DNA of 64,000 bases, from contig CAJFQF010000003.1 in the NCBI GenBank assembly GCA_904418995.1, positions 124,001 through 188,000 on the forward strand, read 5' to 3'. This stretch comes from Heritagella_A intestinalis. GTDB taxonomy: Bacteria; Bacillota; Clostridia; Oscillospirales; Acutalibacteraceae. Shown here one piece after another: positions 33,780 through 41,842 of this stretch. The notes beneath the pieces were generated by a model. The model was not told where the DNA came from and did no database searches. It saw only the letters and a program-made list of their open reading frames with translations. Position numbers and translations under genes: made by a program. Each line of letters begins with the position of its first letter. Within the stretch, counting starts at the first letter, position 1.

Positions 33780-34569
33780 AGCATATGAGCGCGTCATGGC
33801 GGCCCGTGCCAAAGGCCGGCCCACCACCATGCGGTTTATTGAAAATATCTTCACGGATTTCACCGAGCTCCACGGCGACCGCCGTTTTGGCGACGATAAA
33901 GCCATTGTAGCCGGGATTGCCCGGCTGGGCGAAATGCCGGTGACGGTTATCGGCATGGAGAAGGGCGCGGACACCAAGGAGAAGGTGTCCCGGAACTTCG
34001 GTTCCCCCCACCCGGAAGGCTACCGCAAGGCCCTGCGCCTGATGAAGCAGGCGGAGAAGTTCCACCGCCCGGTGGTGTGCTTTGTGGATACCTCCGGCGC
34101 TTACTGCGGCATCTCCGCCGAGGAGCGGGGCCAGGCCCAGGCTATTGCCGAGAACCTCATGGAGATGATGGCCCTGAAAACCCCGGTGATCTCCGTTCTC
34201 ATTGGCGAAGGCGGCAGCGGCGGCGCTATCGGCCTGGCTGTGGCCGACGAGGTCTGGATGCTGGAAAACGCCTGGTATTCCGTGATTTCCCCGGAGGGCT
34301 GCGCCAGCATCCTCTGGAAAGACAGCGGCAAAATGAAGGAAGCCGCCGCCTGCCTGAAGCTGACGGCAGACGACCTGTATTCCTTCGGGGTCATTGAGCA
34401 GGTGATCTCCGAGCATGACGGCGATTTTGTCCCCGTGTATGAGGAGCTCAAGGAGAAGCTGGCCAAGATGCTGGCAAAGAACAGCAGCCTGCCAATCGAA
34501 ACCCTTTTGGACAATCGTTATAACCGGTTCCGCCGTATCGGCGCCCCGGGAGAAATCCCGACGCCCTGA
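33772..34569 (+). CDS. accA: Acetyl-CoA carboxylase carboxyltransferase, alpha subunit
   Basis: Encodes 265 residues from the ATG at 33772 with AAGGAGG at 33756. At this length it is the short form without the long N-terminal coil of E. coli AccA. FTELHGDRRFGDDKAIVAGIARL, RNFGSPHPEGYRKALRLMKQAEKF, DTSGAYCGISAEERGQ and GEGGSGGAIGLAVADEVWMLENAWYSVISPEGCA-like segments are clear. It closes the operon; a terminator follows 14 bases later. Confidence 0.97.
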   Translation: MAEAYERVMAARAKGRPTTMRFIENIFTDFTELHGDRRFGDDKAIVAGIARLGEMPVTVIGMEKGADTKEKVSRNFGSPHPEGYRKALRLMKQAEKFHRPVVCFVDTSGAYCGISAEERGQAQAIAENLMEMMALKTPVISVLIGEGGSGGAIGLAVADEVWMLENAWYSVISPEGCASILWKDSGKMKEAAACLKLTADDLYSFGVIEQVISEHDGDFVPVYEELKEKLAKMLAKNSSLPIETLLDNRYNRFRRIGAPGEIPTP

Positions 34570-34582
34570 CGGAAACGAAAAT

Positions 34583-34627
34583 CAGCCCTGGAGGGCGGGA
34601 GCAATCCCCCTCTCCGGGGCTTTTTTT
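34583..34627 (+). terminator. Terminator of the fab/acc operon
   Basis: AGCCC-x-GGAGGG and CCCTCTCCGGGGCT form a G+C-rich hairpin around GCAA, followed by TTTTTTT. Confidence 0.85.
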
Positions 34628-34640
34628 GCAAAATTTTGAT

Positions 34641-34708
34641 AACTGTACTATTGACATTCATACAGTTATAGGGTAAGATATAACTGTAATACTACACATC
34701 ATACAGTT
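34641..34708 (+). promoter_or_regulatory. GntR module promoter with two 7-13-7 operators
   Basis: AACTGTA-N13-TACAGTT occurs twice, at 34641-34667 and 34682-34708, with identical half-sites. TTGACA (34651-34656), 17-bp spacer, TAAGAT (34674-34679). The -35 lies inside operator 1 and operator 2 covers the start of transcription. This suits autorepression by the GntR protein encoded next. Confidence 0.85.
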
Positions 34709-34781
34709 GGAAAAGGGGTTCCACATCCCTTTGCCGGAAACACGGAAAAAGGGTCAATAGCCCAAAGAAAGGAGTGGCAGG

Positions 34782-35186
34782 ATGGGGATTTTTACTTTGA
34801 ATCCGGCGGGAAGGCAGCCCATTTATGAGCAGCTCTATCAGTCGGTGGTAAAGATGGCGGCTCTGGGCGTGCTGGCCGAAAATGAGCAGCTCCCCTCAGT
34901 GCGCAGCGTGGCCCAGGAGCTGGGCGTCAACGTGAACACCGTGCAGAAGGCCTATCAAATGCTGGAGCGGGACGGGGTCATCGTCTCCTATGCGGGGAAG
35001 GGCTCGTTTTTGGCTTCCGGGGAGCAGGCGCTGCACCGGCGGCAGGACACCGCAAAGACCTCCCTGCGGGAGGCGGCCCGGCAGGCTTCGGAGTGCGGCG
35101 TGCCGGAAGAGGAGATTCTGGACTGTGCCCGGGAAGGGGCAAGATTGGGCCGGGGAGGCCCGGAGAAAGGTGGCGGGAGCGTATGA
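34782..35186 (+). CDS. GntR-family regulator, YtrA type
   Basis: Encodes 134 residues from the ATG at 34782 after AAAGGAGTGG. The winged-helix domain (about 8-78) reads PIYEQLYQSVVKMAALG, LPSVRSVAQELGVNVNTVQKAYQMLERDGVI and YAGKGSFLAS. The short C-terminal tail with no effector-binding domain marks the YtrA subfamily, whose members repress linked ABC exporter operons. The stop overlaps the ATP-binding gene by 4 bases. Its targets are probably the twin palindromes at 34641-34708. Confidence 0.92.
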   Translation: MGIFTLNPAGRQPIYEQLYQSVVKMAALGVLAENEQLPSVRSVAQELGVNVNTVQKAYQMLERDGVIVSYAGKGSFLASGEQALHRRQDTAKTSLREAARQASECGVPEEEILDCAREGARLGRGGPEKGGGSV

Positions 35187-36082
35187 TCGCAGTACAACAG
35201 CTTGTCAAACGGTTTGGGGAGAAAGCCGCCCTGGACGGCATCAGCTTGCAGGTGGAGACCGGTTCGGTGTTCGGCCTGGTGGGCTCCAACGGGGCGGGGA
35301 AATCCACCCTGCTGCGGACGTTGGCCGGGGTCTACCGGCCCGACGGCGGGCAGATTCGGGTGGACGGGGTCTCCCCCTATGAAAACAGCGAAGTGAAGGG
35401 GCGAATCTTCTTTGTGCCGGATTACCCCTATTTCCTGCCCAAGGCTTCCTTGGAGGAAATGGCCCTTCTCTACCGGCGGACCTATCGCCGGTGGAACCAG
35501 GAGCGGTATGGGGAGCTGTGCCGCATCTTCGCCCTGGACGCCAAAGGCCGGCTCCACAACTTCTCCAAGGGGATGCAGCGGCAGGCAGCCTTGGTGCTGG
35601 CCCTTTCCTGCCAGCCGGACCTGCTCCTGCTGGATGAAATCTTCGACGGCCTGGACCCGGTGGTGCGCCAGCTTCTGAAAAAGCTCCTGGCCCAGGAGGT
35701 CAGCGACCGGGCCATGACCGTGGTTATCGCTTCCCACAACCTGCGGGAGCTGGAGGACGTCTGCGACCATGTGGGCTTCCTGCATCGGGGCGGCGTGCTC
35801 ATGGAGCAGGAGCTGGACAGTTTGCGTTTGGGCATCCACAAAATCCAGGCGGTGTTCCGGAATCTGCCGGAGCGCAGCCAGCTTTCCGGCTTGGACATTG
35901 TCCGTTGGGAGGTCCGGGGCTCCCTGGTGAACATGGTGGTCCGTGGGGACGAAGAGGCGGTGCTGCAAGCGCTGCAGCCCTGGGAGCCGGTATTTGCGGA
36001 ATCTCTTCCCCTGACCTTGGAGGAAGTATTTATCAGTGAAATGGAGGCGGCAGGCTATGACATCGACAACATCCTTTCGTAA
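35183..36082 (+). CDS. ABC transporter ATP-binding protein
   Basis: Encodes 299 residues from the ATG at 35183, overlapping the gntR stop. Walker A is GSNGAGKSTLL; the signature reads NFSKGMQRQ, an SKGMxxQ form; Walker B is LLLLDEIFDGLDP (Ile for the common Pro) and the H-loop is ASHNLRELE. These variants are usual in YtrB-like exporters. The C-terminal ~85 residues are an accessory region. It overlaps the permease gene by 26 bases. Confidence 0.92.
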   Translation: MIAVQQLVKRFGEKAALDGISLQVETGSVFGLVGSNGAGKSTLLRTLAGVYRPDGGQIRVDGVSPYENSEVKGRIFFVPDYPYFLPKASLEEMALLYRRTYRRWNQERYGELCRIFALDAKGRLHNFSKGMQRQAALVLALSCQPDLLLLDEIFDGLDPVVRQLLKKLLAQEVSDRAMTVVIASHNLRELEDVCDHVGFLHRGGVLMEQELDSLRLGIHKIQAVFRNLPERSQLSGLDIVRWEVRGSLVNMVVRGDEEAVLQALQPWEPVFAESLPLTLEEVFISEMEAAGYDIDNILS

Positions 36083-38024
36083 CTTTTTCCGGGAATGGGG
36101 CGCCATGTATACCTGGAACCTGCGCCAGAGCAAAGGCGTGTGCATCCTGTATCTGGGGCTCCTGGTGCTGTTGGGGCCGGTGCTCTGCCTGGTGGTAGGC
36201 GGCGTCAGCAGCGCCGCAGAGTATGGGGCCAGGGTGGCCGTGATGAGCGAAATGCAGACAGTCAGCGGCTTTGTCACCCTGCCGGTAACCATGATTTTCG
36301 TGCTGGTATTCTCCTTGCAGCGGTTCGGCTATCTCCATGGCCGCCGCAGCGTGGATTTGTACCATTCCCTGCCGGTGCGCCGGATTCCCATGCTGCTTGG
36401 GGCGTGGAGCGCCGCCGTCACAGGGCTGGTGGTTCCCCTGTTCCTCAACGTCCTGCTGACGGGCTTCTCCGCATTGGCGGTGGGAGCCTGGAGCCTGGGG
36501 AATATCCTTCCCGGGTATCTGGCGGCATACGGGGCCCAGGCTTTTCTGGCAGTGGTGACCCTGACCTTCTGTATGCTCATGGCCGTGTGCAGCGGCTCCA
36601 CCATGAATATGGTGGTCTCCATTGTGCTCACCAACCTGTTTTATCCGGTGGTGATTTTGCTGGGCACGATGCTGGGCTCCTGGATGATCCCCGGCTATAT
36701 GGGCAACTATTCGCCGATTCTGGCCACAGCCCTGTCGCCGTTCCCGGCTATGCTGGTGGGGCAGTTCTACTCCATGGATATTTCCTTCCAGACCGCGCTG
36801 TTCGGCGGCGACGCCCCCATGGAAAACCAGGCGGTTTTCTGGGGCTGGTGGGCAGCGCTGCTGGTAGTCATGCTGGCAGCCTCCCTGTGGCTCTACACCC
36901 GCCGGAAGAGCGAGAGCGCTGAAAGCGATTTGGCTTTCCCGGTGCCCAAAGTCATGCTCCGGTTCCTGGCGTCCGCCGGTGTGGGCATGATTGCCGGGGT
37001 GCTGTTCCTGCTGATTACCCGGCAGCAGGAGTTCTTCTTCCTGGGCTTCTTCCTGTTCTCTCTGATGGCCCATCTGGTAACAGAGGCCCTGTATTCCCGG
37101 GGATTGCGGCGGGTTGTCCGCACCCTGCCGGCCTATGTGGTCATGGTGGTCTGCGCTTTGGGGCTGTATCTCAGCGCGGCGACGGGCTTTTTCGGCTATG
37201 ACACCTGGGTTCCCGCTGAGGTAGACGCGGTTTCTGTGGATGATTCCTTCGGGGAATTCGACAGCTGGGACTTGAATGTAGATCCCCTGTCTCTGGAAAG
37301 CAGCAGCCGCAATATCCTGGCGTCCCGCGATGGCACTTACTTCCGGGAAGAAAGCAACATCCAGCTGGCCAAGGAATTTCAGCAGGCCTGCGTCCAGTGC
37401 CGCAAGGGGGATGGCTGGCTGTATCCCATTCTCCCTCCCGAGGGGAATACCGTGGTGTTCAGCTGGGATACGCCTTCCGGAACCGTGAACCGTTCCTTTA
37501 CCCTGCCCTATGCACAGACCAGCCAGGTCATGGAGGCCAAGGAGATGCTGAAGGAACTGACGAACTCCCAGGAAAAGAAGGAGCAGACCCTGCCCTATCT
37601 TCTGGACTACCGGGGCGTGGATTCCATTTCCATCGACACCTATGGTGTAGACGCCTTTGGTTCCGCGGATGTGGAGACCGCTGAAGGGGTTGGGTACGAC
37701 GGCACGGTGGAAGTCCTGCTGGAGGACGACCAGGCCAAAAAGCTCCTGGAGCTGCTTCAGGAAGCCATTGCAGAATATGACATTCCCACCCAAATGGAGT
37801 GGGATACCGGCTGGCAGGAGGAATCGGGCTTCTATCTGCATCTGGATGTTTCCGGCTTCTTCCGTTTGACGGAAGACAGCCCCTGGTATGCGTTGGCGGA
37901 GAATCATGTAGGCGAAATTGTGCGGCAGAGCTTTGAATATGCCGGTTCTACGGCAAGCTTGTATATTTCCCCGGAAATGACACAGGTCATCGACTATCTC
38001 CGGGAGCTGGCAAGCGCATCATAA
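36057..38024 (+). CDS. ABC transporter permease with large external domain
   Basis: Encodes 655 residues from the ATG at 36057, after GGAGG, inside the end of the ATPase gene. About eight hydrophobic segments occupy residues 25-385 (GVCILYLGLLVLLGPVLCL, VTLPVTMIFVLVFSL, AFLAVVTLTFCMLM, and others). Residues about 390-650 are hydrophilic with beta-rich character (FGEFDSWDLNVDPLSLE, YGVDAFGSADVETAEG) and likely lie outside the membrane. It resembles YtrC/YtrD-type permeases plus an extra domain. Substrate is unknown; export of a cell-wall-active compound is a reasonable guess. Confidence 0.75.
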   Translation: MTSTTSFRNFFREWGAMYTWNLRQSKGVCILYLGLLVLLGPVLCLVVGGVSSAAEYGARVAVMSEMQTVSGFVTLPVTMIFVLVFSLQRFGYLHGRRSVDLYHSLPVRRIPMLLGAWSAAVTGLVVPLFLNVLLTGFSALAVGAWSLGNILPGYLAAYGAQAFLAVVTLTFCMLMAVCSGSTMNMVVSIVLTNLFYPVVILLGTMLGSWMIPGYMGNYSPILATALSPFPAMLVGQFYSMDISFQTALFGGDAPMENQAVFWGWWAALLVVMLAASLWLYTRRKSESAESDLAFPVPKVMLRFLASAGVGMIAGVLFLLITRQQEFFFLGFFLFSLMAHLVTEALYSRGLRRVVRTLPAYVVMVVCALGLYLSAATGFFGYDTWVPAEVDAVSVDDSFGEFDSWDLNVDPLSLESSSRNILASRDGTYFREESNIQLAKEFQQACVQCRKGDGWLYPILPPEGNTVVFSWDTPSGTVNRSFTLPYAQTSQVMEAKEMLKELTNSQEKKEQTLPYLLDYRGVDSISIDTYGVDAFGSADVETAEGVGYDGTVEVLLEDDQAKKLLELLQEAIAEYDIPTQMEWDTGWQEESGFYLHLDVSGFFRLTEDSPWYALAENHVGEIVRQSFEYAGSTASLYISPEMTQVIDYLRELASAS

Positions 38025-38054
38025 CCGGCGCGTTTTCAGAAAGGGGGAAGCGGA

Positions 38055-38423
38055 ATGAAAATCAGGCTGCTGGCGGTTTTGACCGTGCTGCTGCTGCTCA
38101 CCGGCTGCGGGGCGCCCCCTTCGGCACAGGCCGCCGACGCCCGGGGCCTTTGCCGGGAATCCGTGTGTTACCGTTCCGCTTCTCCAGAGGTACAGGAAGC
38201 GATTTACCAGTATTTAGAGGAAAATGACAGCTTCCAAAAGCGGTATGGGGAGCAGTTCGCCGTGCGGTATCTGAAAAGCTCGGCCCAGCTCCTGCGGTTT
38301 TTGTGGTTAGAAAAAGGAGAGCTCCAATCCCTTGTGGAGATTGGCGGGGACCTATGGCGCCTCGATATGGAAAAGACCTTCTTTCAGGAGTGGACGGTGA
38401 CCGGCTGCCGGCTCTGCCCCTGA
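38055..38423 (+). CDS. Small predicted lipoprotein
   Basis: Encodes 122 residues from the ATG at 38055 after AAAGGGGGAAG. Residues 1-18 form a signal peptide with a lipobox (LLLTGCG), so Cys18 should be lipidated and the protein anchored outside the membrane. The mature part is short and acidic (SPEVQEAIYQYLEENDSFQKRYGEQFAVRYLKSSAQLL). No family is recognised. It is the last gene of the first GntR/ABC module and may help the transporter's external domain. Confidence 0.7.
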   Translation: MKIRLLAVLTVLLLLTGCGAPPSAQAADARGLCRESVCYRSASPEVQEAIYQYLEENDSFQKRYGEQFAVRYLKSSAQLLRFLWLEKGELQSLVEIGGDLWRLDMEKTFFQEWTVTGCRLCP

Positions 38424-38434
38424 ATCTGTTGGGG

Positions 38435-38484
38435 AATCCCCTGGCTAAATGCATCCGAAAGGGCTGCTTGGCCAGGGGATTTTT
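38435..38484 (+). terminator. Terminator of the first GntR/ABC module
   Basis: AATCCCCTGGC pairs with GCCAGGGGATT over 11 bp; the hairpin is closed by TTTTT. Confidence 0.8.
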
Positions 38485-38548
38485 CTGTGTATAGGGCATA
38501 GGCCATGGAGCGTATCCAAAAAAATTTCCGGGAATTTTGATTTCCCTC

Positions 38549-38605
38549 TTGACAGCAGGGGAGGTATGCTGTATAGTTAGTTACAGAAGTAGTTAACCAC
38601 TTAAC
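38549..38605 (+). promoter_or_regulatory. Promoter and operator of the second GntR module
   Basis: TTGACA (38549-38554), 17-bp spacer, TATAGT (38572-38577). Downstream are TAGTTA direct repeats (38574 and 38590) and an inverted repeat GTTAA-CCAC-TTAAC (38592-38605). It differs from the first module's operator, so the two regulators probably do not cross-bind. Confidence 0.7.
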
Positions 38606-38620
38606 AAAGGAGGGAAGGCC

Positions 38621-38989
38621 ATGCAGCTCAACACACAAAGCGAAATCCCCATCTACCTGCAAATTGCCGCAGGCCTGGAGGACGGGATTTTCATCGGGGC
38701 CTATCCGGAAGAGACCCAGGTGCCCTCCACCACCGAGCTTTCCGTTGCCCTGCAAATCAATCCGGCCACGGTGCTCAAGGGCATCAACCGCCTGGTGGAG
38801 GAAGGCATCCTGTATAAGAAAAGGGGAGTGGGTATGTTTGTCAGTCAAGGCGCACAGGAGAAAATCCGGGAGAAAAGGCAGGACGCCTTTTTTGAAAGCT
38901 ACATCCGGCCTCTGGTCAGCGAGGCGAAAAAGCTGGGCCTGAGCCAGGAAAAGCTGGAAAAGTTATTGGAAAGGGGTTATGAAGAATGA
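38621..38989 (+). CDS. GntR-family regulator, YtrA type
   Basis: Encodes 122 residues from the ATG at 38621 after AAAGGAGGG. The winged-helix domain (about 8-77) reads IPIYLQIAAGLEDGIFIGAY, VPSTTELSVALQINPATVLKGINRLVEEGILY and KRGVGMFVS. The C-terminal ~45 residues are a charged helix that may dimerise. It overlaps the ATPase gene by 4 bases (ATGA). It probably represses its own operon. Confidence 0.92.
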   Translation: MQLNTQSEIPIYLQIAAGLEDGIFIGAYPEETQVPSTTELSVALQINPATVLKGINRLVEEGILYKKRGVGMFVSQGAQEKIREKRQDAFFESYIRPLVSEAKKLGLSQEKLEKLLERGYEE

Positions 38990-39858
38990 ATGCCATTGAA
39001 TGCAGGGGGCTGACCATGGATTTTGGCGGCCTGAAGGCCCTAAACCGGGTAGACGTCCGGTTTGAGGAGGGGAAGATTTACGGCCTTTTGGGGCGCAACG
39101 GCGCGGGGAAAACCACCCTGCTCAACTGCATCACCAACCGCCTGTTCCCCACAGAAGGGGCGGTGACCCTGGACGGGGCGCCGGTGCTGGAAAACGAAAA
39201 GGCCCTGCGCAAGGTGTTTTACATGGGCCAGCAGGAGTATTACCCCGAGGAGATGACCGTGGAAAAGGTCTTTTACTGGACAGGGCGCTTTTATGGGGGC
39301 TTTGACAAGGAATACGCCCTGGGCCTGTGCCGGGAGTTCGGCCTGGACCCCAAAAAGCGGGTGGGGAAGCTCTCTACAGGCTACCGCTCTATTTACAAGC
39401 TCATTACAGCCCTGGCGGTGGAGACCCCTTACCTGCTCCTGGATGAGCCGGTGCTGGGGCTGGACGCCGGCCACCGGGAGATGTTCTACAAGGAGCTCCT
39501 GGAAAATTACACCCGGAACCCCCGGACCATTGTCCTCTCCACCCACCTGATTGAGGAGGCCGCCAGCCTGCTGGAGGAGGTGGTCATCCTCCACAACGGC
39601 CGCATTATGGCCAAGGCTTCCTGCGAGGAGCTGCTCCAAACCGGCTATACGGTTTCCGGCCGGCGGCAGGAGGTGGAGGGCTTCCTCCAGGGGAAGGAAG
39701 TCCTCTCCCGCCAGGCCATCGGCGGCCTGGAAACGGCAGTGGTCCGGGGCAAGCCCGGCCCGGTGCCCGATACCTTGGAAATCAGCCGCATGGATTTGCA
39801 GAAGCTCTTTGTGGCCATGACCCAGGAGTCCTTCCTGGAAGAAGAGAAAGGGGCGTAA
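38986..39858 (+). CDS. ABC transporter ATP-binding protein
   Basis: Encodes 290 residues from the ATG at 38986. Walker A is GRNGAGKTTLLN, the Q-loop YMGQQEYYPE, signature KLSTGYRSIYK, Walker B YLLLDEPVLGLDA and H-loop STHLIEEA. This is the layout of ABC-2 exporter ATPases linked to YtrA-type regulators. It is 4 bases upstream of the permease gene. Confidence 0.93.
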   Translation: MNAIECRGLTMDFGGLKALNRVDVRFEEGKIYGLLGRNGAGKTTLLNCITNRLFPTEGAVTLDGAPVLENEKALRKVFYMGQQEYYPEEMTVEKVFYWTGRFYGGFDKEYALGLCREFGLDPKKRVGKLSTGYRSIYKLITALAVETPYLLLDEPVLGLDAGHREMFYKELLENYTRNPRTIVLSTHLIEEAASLLEEVVILHNGRIMAKASCEELLQTGYTVSGRRQEVEGFLQGKEVLSRQAIGGLETAVVRGKPGPVPDTLEISRMDLQKLFVAMTQESFLEEEKGA

Positions 39859-39862
39859 TGGT

Positions 39863-40630
39863 ATGAAACACGCAGTAGCGTATTATGTCCGCAATGCAGC
39901 CACCTCGATCCTCATTACCTTTGGGGTGCTGGTGGGGGTGTTCCTGGTGATTGGGATTCTCGTCAACATTGACGCGGCCAGGGTAGAAGTTACGGTTGGC
40001 GGTACGGCCACCATCAAGGACAACGGGGTTTTCTCCGGCTTTGATATGGCCTACGCGGTGTTCGTATTTGTCTGGTCTCTCTGCGCTTTCCGGGTTCAGT
40101 TCCGCTTTTTCCAGCAGAACGGAATCAGCCGGAAGAGCCAGTTTGCCGCCTGGGGGATTACCGCTGTGGCTATGTCCCTGTTCCTGGCGGTGCTCAGCGT
40201 GGCCATTACTTACGGGATAAACCAATTTTTCAATTACCGCTCTATTTTCCAGCAGATGTATGCCCCGCTGTTTGCGTCCGGGGCCGGGGCTTCCCTGGTT
40301 TTCCAGGAGATGCTGTGGAATGCTGCCCTGTTTCTCGGCGAGGCGGGGGCGGGCTTTGCCATTACCCTCCTCTATTACCGCATGGGGAAAACCACCAAAG
40401 TGTTGGTCTCGGTGTTGGTACCGGCGTCACTGCTTTTGGGGCTTCCGGCCATTGACGGCCTGGCCCAGGGCGCACTTACCCGGTTTTTCGGGCGGGTGGG
40501 TCCCCAGATGTTCGGCTTTTTTGACAGCGGCATCAACATTCTGGCGCCGGTAGGCGTGTTCCTGGCAGTGGCCCTGATCGCCGCCGGCCTAGCCTGGGGC
40601 ATGATGCGCCGGGTTCCGGTGAAGGCATAA
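39863..40630 (+). CDS. ABC-2 type permease
   Basis: Encodes 255 residues from the ATG at 39863 after AAAGGGG. Six hydrophobic segments are visible (SILITFGVLVGVFLVIGILV, MAYAVFVFVWSLCAF, FAAWGITAVAMSLFLAVLSVA and three more). The polar loop after the first segment (NIDAARVEVTVGGTATIKD) is probably external. It pairs with the preceding ATPase. Substrate is unknown. Confidence 0.8.
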   Translation: MKHAVAYYVRNAATSILITFGVLVGVFLVIGILVNIDAARVEVTVGGTATIKDNGVFSGFDMAYAVFVFVWSLCAFRVQFRFFQQNGISRKSQFAAWGITAVAMSLFLAVLSVAITYGINQFFNYRSIFQQMYAPLFASGAGASLVFQEMLWNAALFLGEAGAGFAITLLYYRMGKTTKVLVSVLVPASLLLGLPAIDGLAQGALTRFFGRVGPQMFGFFDSGINILAPVGVFLAVALIAAGLAWGMMRRVPVKA

Positions 40631-40667
40631 AAAGGGCTTCACAAAAAAGAAAAAGGGGAGTTTACAG

Positions 40668-40706
40668 GCTCCGGGAAGGGGAGAGGCCCTTTCCCGGGGC
40701 TTTTTG
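40668..40706 (+). terminator. Terminator of the second GntR/ABC module
   Basis: GC-CCGGGAA-GGG with CCC-TTCCCGG-GC (two single-base irregularities) followed by TTTTT. Confidence 0.8.
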
Positions 40707-40803
40707 CGCCGCTTTTGAGGCGAAGGCCCAGGGGCTGCCTCCCTCTATGGCGGGGGATTTTGTAAACATTTTGTTTCAATTCCCGTGAAAGCCCTGGAAC
40801 CAA

Positions 40804-40832
40804 TTGGAAAATGGCGGCGGGTCTGTTATAAT
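40804..40832 (+). promoter_or_regulatory. uppP promoter
   Basis: TTGGAA (40804-40809), 17-bp spacer, TATAAT (40827-40832). An 80-base leader follows with no recognised riboswitch. Confidence 0.75.
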
Positions 40833-40912
40833 AGAGTCGTTATGATCATAAACTGGCGCTGTAGGCCCCAAAACCGGCGGCTTCATGGCCCCATCGTAAA
40901 GGAGATGGATTC

Positions 40913-41776
40913 TTGGAAATTGTAGAACTCATAAAAGCAATCATCCTGGGAATCATTCAGGGCATTACCGAGTGGCTGCCGGTGAGCAGCACCGGCCATA
41001 TGATCCTGTTCGATTCCTTTTGGCCCATGGACGCCTCCCAGTTTTCCGGAGGCCGGGCCTTTATCGACCTGTTTTTGGTGGTAATCCAGTTCGGCTCCAT
41101 TTTGGCGGTGCTGGTGCTGTATTTCCACAAGCTGAACCCCTTCTCTCCCAAAAAGACCCCGGTGGAGAAGCGGCAGACCCTCTCCCTCTGGGGCAAGGTG
41201 CTCATTGCCACCATCCCCGCAGGCATTGTGGGCCTGCTCTTTGACGACCTGATTAACGAATACTTCTATAATGCCGTGGTAGTGGCTATTATGCTCATTG
41301 CCTACGGCGTGTTCTTCCTGCTGGTGGAGGGCCGTGGCCGCCAGCCGAAGATCCGGGCCTATAACCAGCTCCACGGCAAGACCCTGCTGCTCATCGGCGT
41401 GTTCCAGATGCTGGCCCTGATTCCCGGCACCTCCCGCTCCGGCGCTACCATTTTGGGCGCGGTGCTGCTGGGCTGCTCCCGGAGCGTGGCCGCAGAGTTT
41501 TCCTTCTTCCTGGCTATCCCCACCATGCTGGGAGCCAGCGGCATTAAAATCCTCAAGTATTTCAACGACTATGGCTTTGGCTTTACCAGCACAGAGCTGA
41601 TCATCCTGCTCACCGGTATGGCAGTGGCCTTCCTGGTGTCGGTGCTGGTCATCCGGCTGTTTATGGGCTTTATCAAGAAGCACGATTTCCGCCCCTTCGG
41701 CTGGTACCGCATCGCTTTGGGTGCGGTCATCCTGGTGCTGTTCTTCTGTGACGTGCTGCAGGTCGTTCCCCAATAA
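40913..41776 (+). CDS. uppP: Undecaprenyl-diphosphatase
   Basis: Encodes 287 residues from a TTG at 40913, 8 bases after AAAGGAG; the ATG at 40905 is out of frame. UppP dephosphorylates undecaprenyl diphosphate so that the lipid carrier can be reused in wall synthesis; it also confers bacitracin tolerance. GIIQGITEWLPVSSTGHM (13-30) and LIPGTSRSGATI (169-180) hold the catalytic Glu, Ser, His and Arg. About eight membrane segments are present. The next gene is a flippase, a fitting lipid-carrier neighbour. Confidence 0.96.
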   Translation: MEIVELIKAIILGIIQGITEWLPVSSTGHMILFDSFWPMDASQFSGGRAFIDLFLVVIQFGSILAVLVLYFHKLNPFSPKKTPVEKRQTLSLWGKVLIATIPAGIVGLLFDDLINEYFYNAVVVAIMLIAYGVFFLLVEGRGRQPKIRAYNQLHGKTLLLIGVFQMLALIPGTSRSGATILGAVLLGCSRSVAAEFSFFLAIPTMLGASGIKILKYFNDYGFGFTSTELIILLTGMAVAFLVSVLVIRLFMGFIKKHDFRPFGWYRIALGAVILVLFFCDVLQVVPQ

Positions 41777-41803
41777 CAGCGGCAAAACCAGGGAATGAAA
41801 AAT

Positions 41804-41824
41804 CCGCAGGGCTTGTCCCTGCGG
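41804..41824 (+). other. Hairpin between uppP and the flippase
   Basis: CCGCAGGG and CCCTGCGG pair around 5 bases. There is no T-run, so it is more likely an RNA stability or start-shielding hairpin than a terminator. Confidence 0.5.
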
Positions 41825-41842
41825 GGAATAAGGGATGATTCC

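Noticed and set aside
36033..37907. 624-codon minus-strand open frame opposite the ABC permease
   Set aside because: Antisense shadow; composition is rich in His, Gln and Gly with no motifs.
40833..40912. Riboswitch in the uppP leader
   Set aside because: The 80-base leader shows no known aptamer motif and no terminator.
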